Below are positions 33,985-44,767 of a stretch of DNA of 64,000 nt, piece after piece; within the stretch, counting starts at the first letter, position 1, and every line of letters starts with the position of its first letter. Below the pieces are notes generated by a model. That model worked only from the letters and a program-made list of their open reading frames with translations, ran no database searches and was not told the DNA's origin. The stretch is taken from contig JAJQJQ010000028.1 in assembly GCA_028622995.1 (NCBI GenBank), positions 2,666,001 to 2,730,000 of the forward strand. Direction: 5' to 3'. This stretch comes from Panagrolaimus kolymaensis. Its lineage: Eukaryota; Nematoda; Chromadorea; Rhabditida; Panagrolaimidae. Made by a program: the position numbers and the translations under genes.

Positions 33985-35228
33985 TAGGGTTGGCAGATGT
34001 TAATTAACCGGTGAATTTACCGGTTAATTAACCGGTTAATTTACCGTGGCATAATTAATCGGTAAATTATAAAAAATTTAAATTTTTTTTAAATCTTGTT
34101 TGGATGACATTTTACATTGACTTTTTTGTTTTGCTTCGTAACCGTTTAGCCAAAAAAAGTAACCGCACTTTTTTTAGCTTTTTGATGGAAGAACTTTATA
34201 CCTATTTTTGACTAGTTTATGAAGAAATTAAGCTTTTAATTGCTTTGTTTTTTTATCGTGCATTTCTAGTACCTAGTTTTTCTTTATTTCTGTGCTATCA
34301 TTTTTGTTGTTTTAGAGATGGTTAGAGAAAAAGGTGATCATTGGCATTTTTTCAAAGAATTTTATGACGAAAAAAGTCGTTTAAATGGAAGATGTCTTCA
34401 TTGCGGGCAAAGTTGGGTTAGCAATGCTCAAAGAATGATCAAGCATGTTGAAGTAAGTTTTATTTAATTCTTTATGTAACTTTTCATTTTTTTAGTTATG
34501 CACGAGTATTCCTGATGAAGCACGACAGAAGTTTATGAAGAATAACAATATTGGATCAAGCCAGAACAAGCGTCCAAATGAAAATAGGCTTTCCTCTCTT
34601 TTTGAAGCACCGTCAAAACCACTACATGAAATTACATCAACTTCACTTTCAAATGATTTGACTTCACGACCATCTTCTGCTGCTTCCAACAAAATAAATA
34701 TTTGGTTTGACTGTGTATCGAAGGAAGAAAAGCTTAAACTTGATTCTGCTTTGGTTAAGGTATTCGATTTTTATTTACTTTTTTTTATATCATGTTTTTT
34801 AGGCAATGTGTTCTTTAAGTTTATCTGGTAATGCTTTGAGCAATCCTGACTTTATTGATTTTGTTAAACTTTTACGTCCATCATACAAACTTCCAACAAG
34901 AAGGAATACTTTATTCATATCCGATGAATCCAGTCTTGATGATGTTTCAGAAGATTCCGATTTTGATGAAAATACTAAAGAAAGTGAAAAAGAAAATGAC
35001 GATGATATTTCCTTTCTCAGTGATTAATTAATTGTTATTACATTGTTTTTATTATTGTTAATCAAAGAATAAAGCCGTTTATGTTTTAACTAATGTTTTG
35101 AAGGAAATCTTTCGGTTTTTTACCTATTAATCACCAATTTTCTCTATAACGGTTAATTAACATCTCTACCGGTTAATTAACCGGTTAATTAACCGATTTT
35201 TAATTTACCGGTAAATTAACCAACCCTA
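33985..35228 (+). mobile_element. hAT element (1244 bp) with internal deletion of transposase
   Basis: The termini are TAGGGTTGG and CCAACCCTA, flanked by the 8-bp duplication GTTGGGGC (33977-33984 and 35229-35236). Both subterminal regions carry repeated AACCGGTTAATT motifs, likely transposase binding sites. The TAGGG end and 8-bp duplication define a hAT element. It carries a single gene for a BED-finger protein and lacks the DDE/RNase H-like catalytic region. It is therefore non-autonomous. Confidence 0.93.
34318..35027 (+). CDS. hAT-derived BED-type zinc finger protein without catalytic domain, 207 aa
   Basis: Exons 34318-34452, 34496-34759 and 34803-35027 join in phase. The N-terminus is a BED finger: 'FFKEFYDEKSRLNGRCLHCG' then 'MIKHVELC' (C-x2-C ... 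H-x3-C). A Ser-rich linker follows. After it comes 'FVKLLRPSYKLPTRR', which matches the hAT segment just before the catalytic core. The protein then jumps to an acidic tail ('DESSLDDVSEDSDFDENTKE'). The several hundred residues of DDE core and dimerisation domain are absent, yet the frame is intact with good splice sites. Truncated DNA-binding transposon proteins can repress their family in other systems. A repressor or host-adopted role here is only inference. Confidence 0.8.
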
Positions 35229-35236
35229 GTTGGGGC

Positions 35237-35630
35237 AAGAATTTAAGAATTAAAAAAAGCAAAAATAAATAAACGAGAACGGCAATTTTTTCTGCCATCT
35301 GGCCCGCTTTATCTGCGGAGGGCAAAAATTTGTTATAAAAAAATAATTTACTATAAGAATCTGTTCCCTTAAAGGATAAAGATGATTGATTTACACCTTT
35401 TTAGAGAATAGTTATCTACCGTTTTTTTAGAAAAAAAAGTGACCTTTGCACATAACCTGGCGCCAAAAAGGGCTTTGGTTTTTTGCCCATTGATCTCCAT
35501 ATATTTTTTTCTTCTGTCTATTCTTAACTCATCCTACCAATCGCCATTTTTTCTCATTCTCTTAAAAGTTTTTGGTTTTATTATTTTGCTGCTCCAACTT
35601 TTTTAGAAAGCTAATTTTTTTCTCTTCAAA
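35237..35630. promoter_or_regulatory. 5' region of HSP70-derived gene 1
   Basis: Contains two motifs shared with the 5' regions of the other array genes: a GATGATT...ACACC box (~35381-35397) and the E2F-like TGGCGCCAAAAAGG (35458-35471), 160-173 bp before the ATG at 35631. I see no obvious heat-shock element. Confidence 0.5.
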
Positions 35631-37302
35631 ATGGCTCCCCCAGATCGTCATGTAATGCAATTATTTATTGAAGAAGATGTAATTGGTGTAGTTCCAAATA
35701 ATGATAAGAAATTTATGCGAAGTATCGGATGCGAATTTACTACAGTAGTTGGTGACTTTCATATTGCTAAGCTTCTGAAGATGGCTATCAATTTTTTTCC
35801 AAAACTCAAATTCAAGGCTATCACTTTCCTCTTTAATGAAAGCTTATTGGAATCACAAGAATTTCGACGAGGATGTAAAAAATTTTGTCAAGAAAATGGA
35901 TATTTCTCTTATTTCGCTACCTTTTTGGAATTACCTTTCAATGGTTGTTTGTATCAAGCAAAAAACTTAGTTGCTGAAAATGGCAAGGTTATCATTTGTT
36001 CCATCGATGGCGAAAACATGACATATCGAGTTTATATTCGTGATAAAAATTATTACCAAGTTCTATTCGTTAATTATTTTATGGATATTGATGTATACAA
36101 TCTTGATACCTTTAAATTCAATGCTATGAGAACTTTGGGTAGATTTAAACCAAAGAAAATTTTTATTATCACCTCGATGATATTTACTCATGAAGAAAAA
36201 ATGATAGCTGACACACTCTATAATGCCTTAAGCAATCTATATGATGTATCAGTTTGTGACAAAGGTTTCCATGAAATTAGTTTCGATACTTCATATGCCA
36301 GTGTATTGGAAGCGATGGATGAAAACCAAGATTCTTTAACTTTTGAACCCTTATTGGATAATTATTTTGTCGTAACTCATGGAAGTACTGAAATAGTCAA
36401 GGAAAATAGAGGGATAACTTTGCCATTTGAAAAGAAGATAAATATTAAAGTAAAGTCAAAAAATGATTTCATTTCAGTAAGTTTAATTTTTGTTTGGTAC
36501 TTTTTGTAGCTAATTTTTTTAACTTTTAGCTTAAGATTATCGAAGGTAAAACAATAGAAACTATAAAATTGGGAAAATTTATTGGCCAAGAAGTCTCAGT
36601 TGTTTTCAAAATTGATATTGATTGCTTCCATTCCATTTCCATCGAAACCCCTGAAAGTCAAAAAGTAATCGAAGCTATAGCAAAAACTTTGAAAATCTCA
36701 TCGGAATATAAAGCAAAAATTGTTTTAACTGAAACTCATTACTCCATTGCCATAGCAAAAAGTGAAAATGAAAAAAGTTGGAAAAATGTTGGTATGTCCT
36801 TTATTAGCTCTACATATATATTTTCTAAATCTCTTACTTTTAGGAAAATTTCCTTTATTTATCAGTTTTACTGAAGCCAAACCCATTGTTGGTGAAGAGG
36901 CAAAGAAAATATTCGAAGAGAAGCCTACTTTTGTTGTTTATGGTAAAGCATACTTCCCTCTTTTCCAAATCTACCATATGTAAATTTTTTTCAGATCACA
37001 TAAAACTTTGTTCTCTCCCTAATACATCAAATGTCGACCCAGAATGGCCATTTTTGGTTGGAACCGACCAAAACAATAAAATTTGCGTTGAATTCGATAC
37101 ACATGAAGGTCGAAAAGCTTCATCAATTCCGTTCTTAGTGGCACTAATCTTTCGTGATTCTTTGAGTCGAATCAAAAAAGAAATTGGAGAAAAAGTTTAT
37201 GAACTCCAAATCAAAGTTAATTTTGAAGGAAATAATGAATTGATTAAAGCAAATTTAGAAAAAGCTGGAGAACTTTTGAAAATAAAAATTATTATTGTTT
37301 GA
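35631..37302 (+). CDS. Circularly permuted, degenerate HSP70-like protein 1, 504 aa
   Basis: Exons 35631-36476, 36530-36791, 36844-36942 and 36995-37302 join in phase. In order: residues ~45-110 resemble the HSP70 NBD strand/helix region before and after VTVPAYF ('KFKAITFLFNESLLESQEF', 'GCKKFCQENGYF'). Residues ~115-150 follow the DLGGGTFD strand region ('NGKVIICSIDGENMTYRVYI'). After a large gap, 'PKKIFIITSMIF' and 'FDTSYASVLEAMDE' follow LVGGSTRIP and DEAVAYGAAV. Then comes SBD-beta ('VVTHGSTEIVKENRGITLPF', 'LKIIEGKTIETIKLG', 'GQEVSVVFKIDIDCF'). From ~residue 345 the HSP70 N-terminus appears: 'KAKIVLTETHYSIAIAK' (GIDLGTTYS region), 'FPLFISFTEAKPIVGEEAKK', 'DPEWPFLVG', and a second copy of the VTVPAYF-region segment. 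The phosphate-binding signatures are lost, so ATPase activity is unlikely. First of four tandem paralogs. Confidence 0.82.
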
Positions 37303-37899
37303 AAATGTATTCTTTCTATTTCTGATTGTCTTCGCCTTGATTTTTTTGTGTATGATTTTGCTTTTGTGATTCTTGTAAATAAAAAAAACTAAACTTTGCG
37401 ATATTGATTTGAAAAATAACAAAGTTCTTTTTTTTTTTTTTGCTGACTCGCTGTCCGCTTTTATCATCGAAAAGCCAAAAAATTTTTAAATAAATTTTTT
37501 TTTAAAATAGTCTGGTCCATTAAGAGAGAGTCTACCAGATTTTTTACAGATTTTAGAAGGAGGCGGTCCATACTTTTTCAAACCCACTATTGTATAGTTA
37601 CCAAACGATTATTGCTCCCTTAAAAACAAAGATGATTCACACATTTTTTTGTTGAGAATTTTTATCTATCTTTTTTTTTTCACCGAGAGGATGCCCTTTG
37701 CACATAATTTGGCGGCAAAAGGTGTTATTTTTTATTATGCAAAAAAGCCACATCTTTTTTTCTATCGATTTTTTTAAACTATTCTAGCTGGTTTGCCGCA
37801 CTTTTCATTCGCTTTTAATTTTTTTTTGCTCTTCTTAATCAATAAGGCCGATTTTTTTTCTTGTCATTAAATTGATATATTCTAAATTGTTATTAAATA
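37303..37899. promoter_or_regulatory. Intergenic between HSP70-derived genes 1 and 2
   Basis: Holds the shared box AAAGATGATTCACAC (~37628-37642) and an E2F-like TTTGGCGGCAAAA (37708-37720), 180-192 bp upstream of the ATG at 37900. Confidence 0.5.
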
Positions 37900-39566
37900 A
37901 TGTCTTCCAAGGATCGTCATGTCTTGCAATTATTTTTTCAAAAGGAAGTAATTTGCGTTTTCCCAAACAATGATATGGAATCTATGCAAAATATTGGATG
38001 TGATTATACTACAGTAACTGAAAATCTTGTTAATAAGCTCTTGAATATGGCCATAAATCTTTTCCCAAAACTCAAATTTAAAGCTATCACTTTCCTCATT
38101 AATGTTAATCCACTGAAATCACAAAAATTCAGAAAAAAATGTCAAGAATTTTGTCAAGAAAATGGATACTTTTGTTATTTTGTTCCATCGTTCGAACTAC
38201 CTTTCCATACTGCTTTATATCATACGAAGACTATACTTCCAGAAAATGAAAAAGTTATTATTTGTTTCATTAATGACACTGATATGTTATATCGAGTTTA
38301 TATTCGTTGCAAAGAATTTTATCAACTTGAATATGTTAATCGTATTAAAGATATTGATTTAAAAAATCTTGATTTTTTCAAGCTCAGTTTTATGAGCGCC
38401 ATTGGTAGATTTGATTCAAAGAAAGTTGTTTTAATTAACACCATGCTTGAATTTCATCCAAATAGTGCAAATGAAAAAAGGATTGCTTCTACACTTCAAA
38501 AATCTTTGTCCGATGGTTATGAAGTGATTATGTGTAATAAATCTTTAACTGACTATGGATTTGATGCGTCTTATGCCTATGTTTTGGATGCAATGGATAA
38601 CAAGAAGCATCCATATTTTCTTAAACCTTTGTTGGAATTTGATTTCATTTTATCTCATGGAAACATTGAATTATTTCATGAAAATAATTTAATTCCACTA
38701 CCCCTAGAAAAAATATTTACTTTGAAAGTAAAGTCAAAAAATGAAAGCATTATGGTAATTTTACTATATATTTTTTTGATATTCTAACAAGTTTTTATTT
38801 TTTAGCTCAAACTTTATGAAGGTAAAATAATCGAAACAATTAAATTAGATGAATATATTGGTCAAGAATTCAAAGTTACTTTCAAAGTTGATAATGATCG
38901 CTTCTATTCACTTTCGGTGGAAACCGCTGAAACTAAAAAGCTGGCAGAAGCATTATCAAAAACTTTAAAAGTCTCATCGGAATATAAAGCAAAAATTGTT
39001 TTAAATGAAACTGATTGTTCGATTGCAGTTACAAAAACTGAAAAGAGTTTTAAAAATATTCGTAAGTTTTTTAGATTTATCAAAAAATTATCTAAATTTC
39101 TTTATATTTTTAGAAAAATTCCCTTTATTTATTAGTTTTACCGAAGCAAAACCCATTGTTGGTGAAGAAGCAAAGAAAATTTCTATCCAAAAACCGTCTT
39201 TTGTTGTTTTTGGTAAGCTTACTTTCTAATTTAATAATCTTTATCAGAATTTTTTCAGATTTTCTTAAATTGTGTGCGCTAGAAAACCTCGAAAATGCCG
39301 ACCCAAAATGGCCATTTTCAATAGTATATGGCACAAATAATGAAATCTTCGTCGAATTTGATACACATGAAGGTCAAAAATCTTCGCCGCTTTCTTTCTT
39401 AATGGCCCTCGTCTTCCGAGAATGTTTGAGTCGAATTAAAAAAGAAACCGGAGAGAAACCAAATGAAATCGAAGTTGAAGCAAATTTTCAAGGAAATAAA
39501 GATTTGATTAAAGCAAATTTGGAAAAAGCTGGAGAACGTTTGAAAATAAAAATTAATTTTGTTTGA
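37900..39566 (+). CDS. Circularly permuted, degenerate HSP70-like protein 2, 505 aa
   Basis: Exons 37900-38754, 38806-39061, 39114-39212 and 39259-39566 join in phase, with the same intron positions and phases as gene 1. The clearest reading of the permutation is here: SBD-beta ('ILSHGNIELFHENNLIPLPL', 'LKLYEGKIIETIKLDEY', 'FKVTFKVDNDRFYSLSVET') runs directly within exon 2 into 'YKAKIVLNETDCSIAVTK', the degenerate equivalent of the HSP70 N-terminal GIDLGTTYSCVGV strand pair. Exons 3-4 continue with 'FPLFISFTEAKPIVGEEAKK', 'FDFLKLC', 'ADPKWPFSIV' and 'PNEIEVEANFQGNKDLIKAN', the order of HSP70 residues ~35-175. The alpha-helical lid is reduced to ~25 residues. Last exon is 308 nt as in all copies. 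Confidence 0.82.
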
Positions 39567-40098
39567 AATTATAATCTTAATATTTTTTTGCTTTGTTTTC
39601 TTTGTGTTGGTCTTGTTTTTAGAGTTTGATGTAAGTGAATAAAAAAAATAAAAATAAAAAAAGGTGCAAAGCAAAATGAGATCGAAACTAAAATTTACTT
39701 CAATAGAACATTACCAGTGGTTTGGAAACATAGAGAACGTAATTTATTTGTATTGTTAACGGAAAAATAAAAATTGCATTTTGTTGTTGGCCAGGGGCTA
39801 ATTTTTGCATAGTAAAGTTGAAAATTGTTATTTAAAAAATTTATTACCTTAAAAACACAGGCAAGCATGATTCACAACTTTTAAAAGAATTTCCGAGAAA
39901 AAAAAATTTCTTTTGCACTAAAGTTGGCGGCAAAAAGTGTAACATTTTTTTGAATAGCCCTCGCGCACATTTTTTCAATCAATTTATTATAGGTTATTTA
40001 GATATTTGCCAAATTTTATATTTGCAGCCTATTTTTTTGTCTTCCATTCCGCTATTTTTTTGTTTGTTAGTTTGGAAAAGTTAGTTATATGCTAAAAA
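39567..40098. promoter_or_regulatory. Intergenic between HSP70-derived genes 2 and 3
   Basis: Holds GCATGATTCACAA (~39865-39877) and E2F-like TTGGCGGCAAAAA (39924-39936), 163-175 bp upstream of the ATG at 40099. Confidence 0.5.
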
Positions 40099-41762
40099 AT
40101 GGCTTCTAATTCACCTCATGTCTTGCAATTATTAATTCAAGGAAATCGAGTTACTATTTTTCCAAACATTGAAACGGGTTCTTCCCAAAATATAGAATTT
40201 TCGTATCTAACGTCAATTAGCTATCAAAATATTCGTCAATTTATGAAACAAGCGATTAATTTGTTCCCAAAATATAAATTCAAAGCTCTCATCTTTATTT
40301 TTAATGATAATCCATTGGAATCTCAAAAATTTCGACGAGGTTGTAAAGAATTTTGTAAAGAAAATGGATATTTTTGTTATTTTGTTTCAATGTCTGAATT
40401 GCCTTTCAACGCTGCTTTACATCATAGTAAAACAATACTCCATGAAAATGAGAAAGTTATCATTTGTTTTATTTGTAACAAAAATTTGACATACCGATTT
40501 TATATTCGTAAGAAGAAATTTTATCAACTTCAATATGTTCATTGTTTTAAAAATATTAATTCACAAAATCTTGCTTCCTTCAAGCAAACTTTTATGATCA
40601 CCATGGGGAGATTTGATCCAAAAAAGATTCTTTTTATCACCGCAATGCCTGAATCTATTCCAAAATATTCGAATGAAAGAAAGTTAGCTTTAACGCTAAA
40701 GCAAATCTTGAATAGTGACTTTGATGCGAGAGTATGTGATAAATCTTTGATTGAAATTGGTTTTAATGCAACTTATGCCAATGTTTTGAATGCAATGGAT
40801 GAGTATCTAGTTGTTTCTGAACCTCTAATGGATAACAATTTTGTTTTAACTTATGGGAATAGTGAATTGGTTCAAGAAAAGACTTTGATTTCCTTGCCAT
40901 TTGGAAAGAAATTCAGAGTAAAAGTAGGATCCAAAAATGATTTAATAATGGTAAGTTAAATATTTTTTCCGCATATTTAGTTCAATTTATTTGTTTTACA
41001 GCTAAAACTTCGCCAAGGTAAAATAATAGAAACAATTAAAATGGAAGAATATATCGGGCAAGAAGTCGAAGTTACTTTTAAAGTTGATATTCACTCCTTC
41101 TATTCGCTTTTCGTTGAACCAGTCAGAACTGAAAAATTGAAAGAATCTTTAGTAAAAAAATTCAAAATTTTGCCTGATGTTAGAGCAAAAATAATTTTGA
41201 TGGAAACTTATTTCTCAATTTGGATTTCAAAAACAGAAAAAGACAGGAAAAATATTGGTGAGTACTTCCATTTTTATGATATAGTATTAGATAAAAAATA
41301 ATTCTAGGAAAAGTTCCTTTCATTATTAGTTTTAAGGATGCCAAACCCATGGTTGGTGTTAAAGCACTGGAATTGCAAAAAACACCTTTTGTTGTTTATG
41401 GTTAGCTTATCTTTCTTTAACTAAAATTTTTCTCATTGTTTATTTTTTTTCCAGATTTTCTTAAATTATGTGCACTCGAAAACCTCGAAAATGCCGACCC
41501 AAAATGGCCATTTTTGGTCAAACCGGGGCAAGACAAAGAAATGATGATTGAATTTGATACACATGAAGGTCGAAAAGCCTCAACTGTTTCCTTTTTAATG
41601 GCCCTCGTTTTTCGAGATTGTTTGAGTCGAATTAAAAAAGAAACCGGTGTGAAACCAAATGAAATCGAAGTTGAAGCAAATTTTCAAGGAAATAAAGATT
41701 TGATTAAAGCAAATTTAGAAAAAGCTGGAGAACGTTTGAAAATTAAAATTAGTTTTGTTTGA
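40099..41762 (+). CDS. Circularly permuted, degenerate HSP70-like protein 3, 502 aa
   Basis: Exons 40099-40950, 41002-41257, 41308-41400 and 41455-41762 join in phase. Same domain order as its neighbours: 'KYKFKALIFIFNDNPLESQK', 'ENEKVIICFICNKNLTYRF', 'PKKILFITAMP', 'FNATYANVLNAMDE', SBD-beta ('VLTYGNSELVQEKTLISLPF', 'LKLRQGKIIETIKMEEYIGQ'), then the N-terminal HSP70 part ('RAKIILMETYFSIWISKTE', 'VPFIISFKDAKPMVG', 'ADPKWPFLVKPGQD', 'PNEIEVEANFQGNKDLIKAN'). The last ~55 residues are almost identical to copy 2, suggesting recent conversion or duplication of the 3' exon. Confidence 0.82.
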
Positions 41763-42198
41763 AAGTTTATTCCTTTTACTTGCGGCTTTTTTGTTTTATT
41801 TTCAAAAATAAAATTTTTGATTTTTTTCTTCTTCCAAACTTCGGCTAATACCTTTGAAAGCAGATATATCTTATGTAAAGAGCAAAGATGATTCACACTT
41901 TTGCGATAGACTATTTTTTGATCTCTGTTTTATCAAAAAGTGCCCTTTGCACACACACACACACAAAATATCGGCATCAAAGTGCTTTTTTTGTTTACTT
42001 CGTGCGCATACACACATACATAGGGTCGCCCGCCATTTTTTTTCCTTCAAGCAATCAATATCTTTCCTTTTTTTAAACATATTTCCGCCGCTTGCACGTC
42101 GACGACGATTTTTGTTTTCACCAGCATTTTTTGTCTATTCATATTTGTCTGCTCTGGATTTTATTTTGCTGCTGTTGTGACAGATTTAATAAAATAAA
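41763..42198. promoter_or_regulatory. Intergenic between HSP70-derived genes 3 and 4
   Basis: Holds AAAGATGATTCACACTT (~41884-41900), a CCTTTGCACACAC run with a CA microsatellite (~41944-41966), and only a degenerate counterpart (TATCGGCATCAAA, ~41969-41981) of the E2F-like site. Confidence 0.45.
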
Positions 42199-43906
42199 AT
42201 GGTGGCGGCTTTATCCATTGCTCCGCCACACGTGTTGCAATTAATAATTAAGGAAGATAGAATTTGTGCTTTTCGAAATTCAAATGGTTTGATGAGAATT
42301 ATTCATTTTCCAAATGATGCATTTTCTGGAGCTCGATTAGATATACTTTTTAAAAAATCCATGAAGATGCTTCCAAAATATAAATTCAAAGCTATCAACT
42401 TTATTTTTAATAGTAATTCATTGGAGTCTCATGAAATTCGACGACTTTGCCAAGAATTTTGTGAAGAAAATGGATATTTTTGTTATTTTTCTTCTCAATG
42501 GGATTTAGCTTTCATTTCTTCACTCTTTCAAACCAAAACTATCGTCTCTATGGGTGAAAGAGTTGCGACCTGTTATATTTGTGATAATGTTTTTCAATTT
42601 TGGGTTGCAATTCGACGTCAAAATTTTTATGAACTTCAATTTTTAAATACTAATGAAATTGATTTGAAAAATTCAGATTTTTTCAAATCTTTTTATACTT
42701 TTGATGCCAGTAATAAATTCAATCCAAAAAAAATTCTTATTATTACTGAAACTTCTGAAACAACATCATTTCAAACATATTTTAATGAAAATGTGTCAGC
42801 TTCCATGCTTCAAAAAGCTTTAAGTCCTGATTATGAAGTGATTATGTGTGATAATACTTTATCTGAATATGGTTTTGATGCAACTTATGCTAATGTTCTG
42901 GATGCGATGGATGAAAAAAATTATCCATTTGTTCTACAAAAATTATTGGATAATGATTTTAACCTATTTTTTGGAAACACTAAATTGATTCATGCAAAAG
43001 GATTGATTACTTTGCCTTTTGAGAAAAATTTTAAAGTCAATGTAAAATCCATAAATGATTTTATTGAAGTAAGCTTTTTTATTTATTTTTTATAGAATAT
43101 TTGAGCTAATTTATTTTCTTATTCTTCAGCTCAAAATGCGCAACGGTAAAACAATTAAAAGAATTAATTTGGAAGAATATATCGGTCAAGAAGTCGTAGT
43201 TATTTTTAAAGTTGACAATGATTGCTTCTATTCGCTTTTCATTGACCAACAACAAACCCAAAAAGTAGCAGAATGTTTAGCTAAAAATTTAAAAATTTGG
43301 ACAAATGTTAAAGCAAAAATTATTTTTTCACAAATGGAATTTTCCATTGAATTATCAAAATCTGGTAAAGAAAAGGATTGGAAACCTTTAGGTAGTTGTT
43401 TTTTCTTTATACTATAGGATATGTGTTTATTTAAAAAAACTTTAGAACAAAAAATTCCATTAATTATCAGTTTTGGAAATGTAAACCCCATTGTTGGTGA
43501 AGAAGCTTTTGAAATAGTTAACAAGAAATCCAATTGTCTTGTTTTTGGTAAGCTTACTTCCTAATTTTTTATAAGCTTTTTCAAAAACTTTTTTTCAGAT
43601 CTCTTAAGCCTATGCGCTGTCACTGACCCAGACGATGTATTTTCAAAATGGCCATTTATGGTTAATTTTGAACAAAATAATGAAATCAGCATTGAATTTG
43701 ATGCTTTTGAAGGTCGAAAAGCGGCATCGCTTGAATTGTTAATTGGCTTGGTTTTAAATGATTGTTTGAAACGAATTAAAAAGAAAACAGGCATGAAGCT
43801 AAATGAGCTCGAAATTCAAATAAAATTCCATGGAAACAAAAAAATGGTGAAAGAAAAATTTAGAAATGTTGGAGATTTTTTGGAAGTTAAAATTAAATTT
43901 GTTTGA
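42199..43906 (+). CDS. Circularly permuted, degenerate HSP70-like protein 4, 513 aa (most diverged)
   Basis: Exons 42199-43068, 43130-43391, 43446-43547 and 43599-43906 join in phase. Domain order as in copies 1-3: 'KYKFKAINFIFNSNSLESHE', 'FQFWVAIRRQNFYELQF', 'PKKILIITETS', 'FDATYANVLDAMDE', SBD-beta ('NLFFGNTKLIHAKGLITLPF', 'LKMRNGKTIKRINLEEYIGQ'), then 'KAKIIFSQMEFSIELSKSG', 'IPLIISFGNVNPIVGEEA' and 'FSKWPFMVNFEQNNEISIEF'. It is the most diverged of the four in the shared segments and has the weakest promoter E2F-like site. The conserved WPF, the IVGEE (RLIGDAA-like) motif and identical intron phases show common descent. Confidence 0.82.
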
Positions 43907-44767
43907 AAATTTATTCTTTTTACTTGTGTTTTTTTTATCGACTAGCATAAATAAAATATTTTATTCAAACAAATTGTTGTATCAAAACTACAAAAATTCA
44001 CGAAAAACGAAAGAACAAAAATTTAAAAAAATTTAATTTTGAGTTTAAAAAATTATTAAAACTCCTTTCTTTTTTTGCCGTCACAACGCTTTTATGCTTG
44101 AAAACATAAGATCAAAATTTTATTCTTCATATAAAAAGTTTTAGACATCATTATGGTTTGAATTTTTACGCTTTCGCTACTATCTATTTCATTTACTAAC
44201 ATTAATTAGTAAGAAGAAAAATGTCCCTATGGAAAAGAATACTTTTTAGTTATTCGCATTTAATTTTTTAACCTTTGTCAAAGAAAAAATGATGTTGTAA
44301 TAATCAAATGTCCCATTTTGTAGTTCATAATTCTTCTTTTTTTTGTTGAAGTAAGCACACTTCCGTCGCTTTGGTTTCATAGTTGCCTATTAAAACTTTT
44401 TGAAGTATATAATTTTTATACTTTTAAACTGACGACGATAAATTACAATTTTTCTTTTGTGGCGAATGCTTAGATTCCGCTAAAATTATAGCCTATTTAT
44501 ATTTTGGCATTTTAAAAGTAATAAAAAAGAGTTACCCTTTTTTCTTGCACCTAAAAAAATTCTGTTATTAAAACATCAGCATCGGAAATAACAAAAAATT
44601 ATTTCTTGTGCTTTGGAATTTAATTGTTTTTATTTTTATATAACAAAGAAAAGAGGGAGAAGAAGCAGCTATTTTAAGATTTTTTATAATTATCCTAACT
44701 TATTTATTTATTTATTTAGTATTGTATAACAATTTTTATTTGCAACCAACTTTGATTATTATTTTTG
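43907..44767. other. Intergenic, nothing recognised
   Basis: AT-rich spacer between the HSP70-derived array and the chemoreceptor cluster. Confidence 0.55.

Noticed and set aside
41941..41970. CA dinucleotide run with frames on both strands
   Set aside because: Simple microsatellite; the open frames there are repeat translations.
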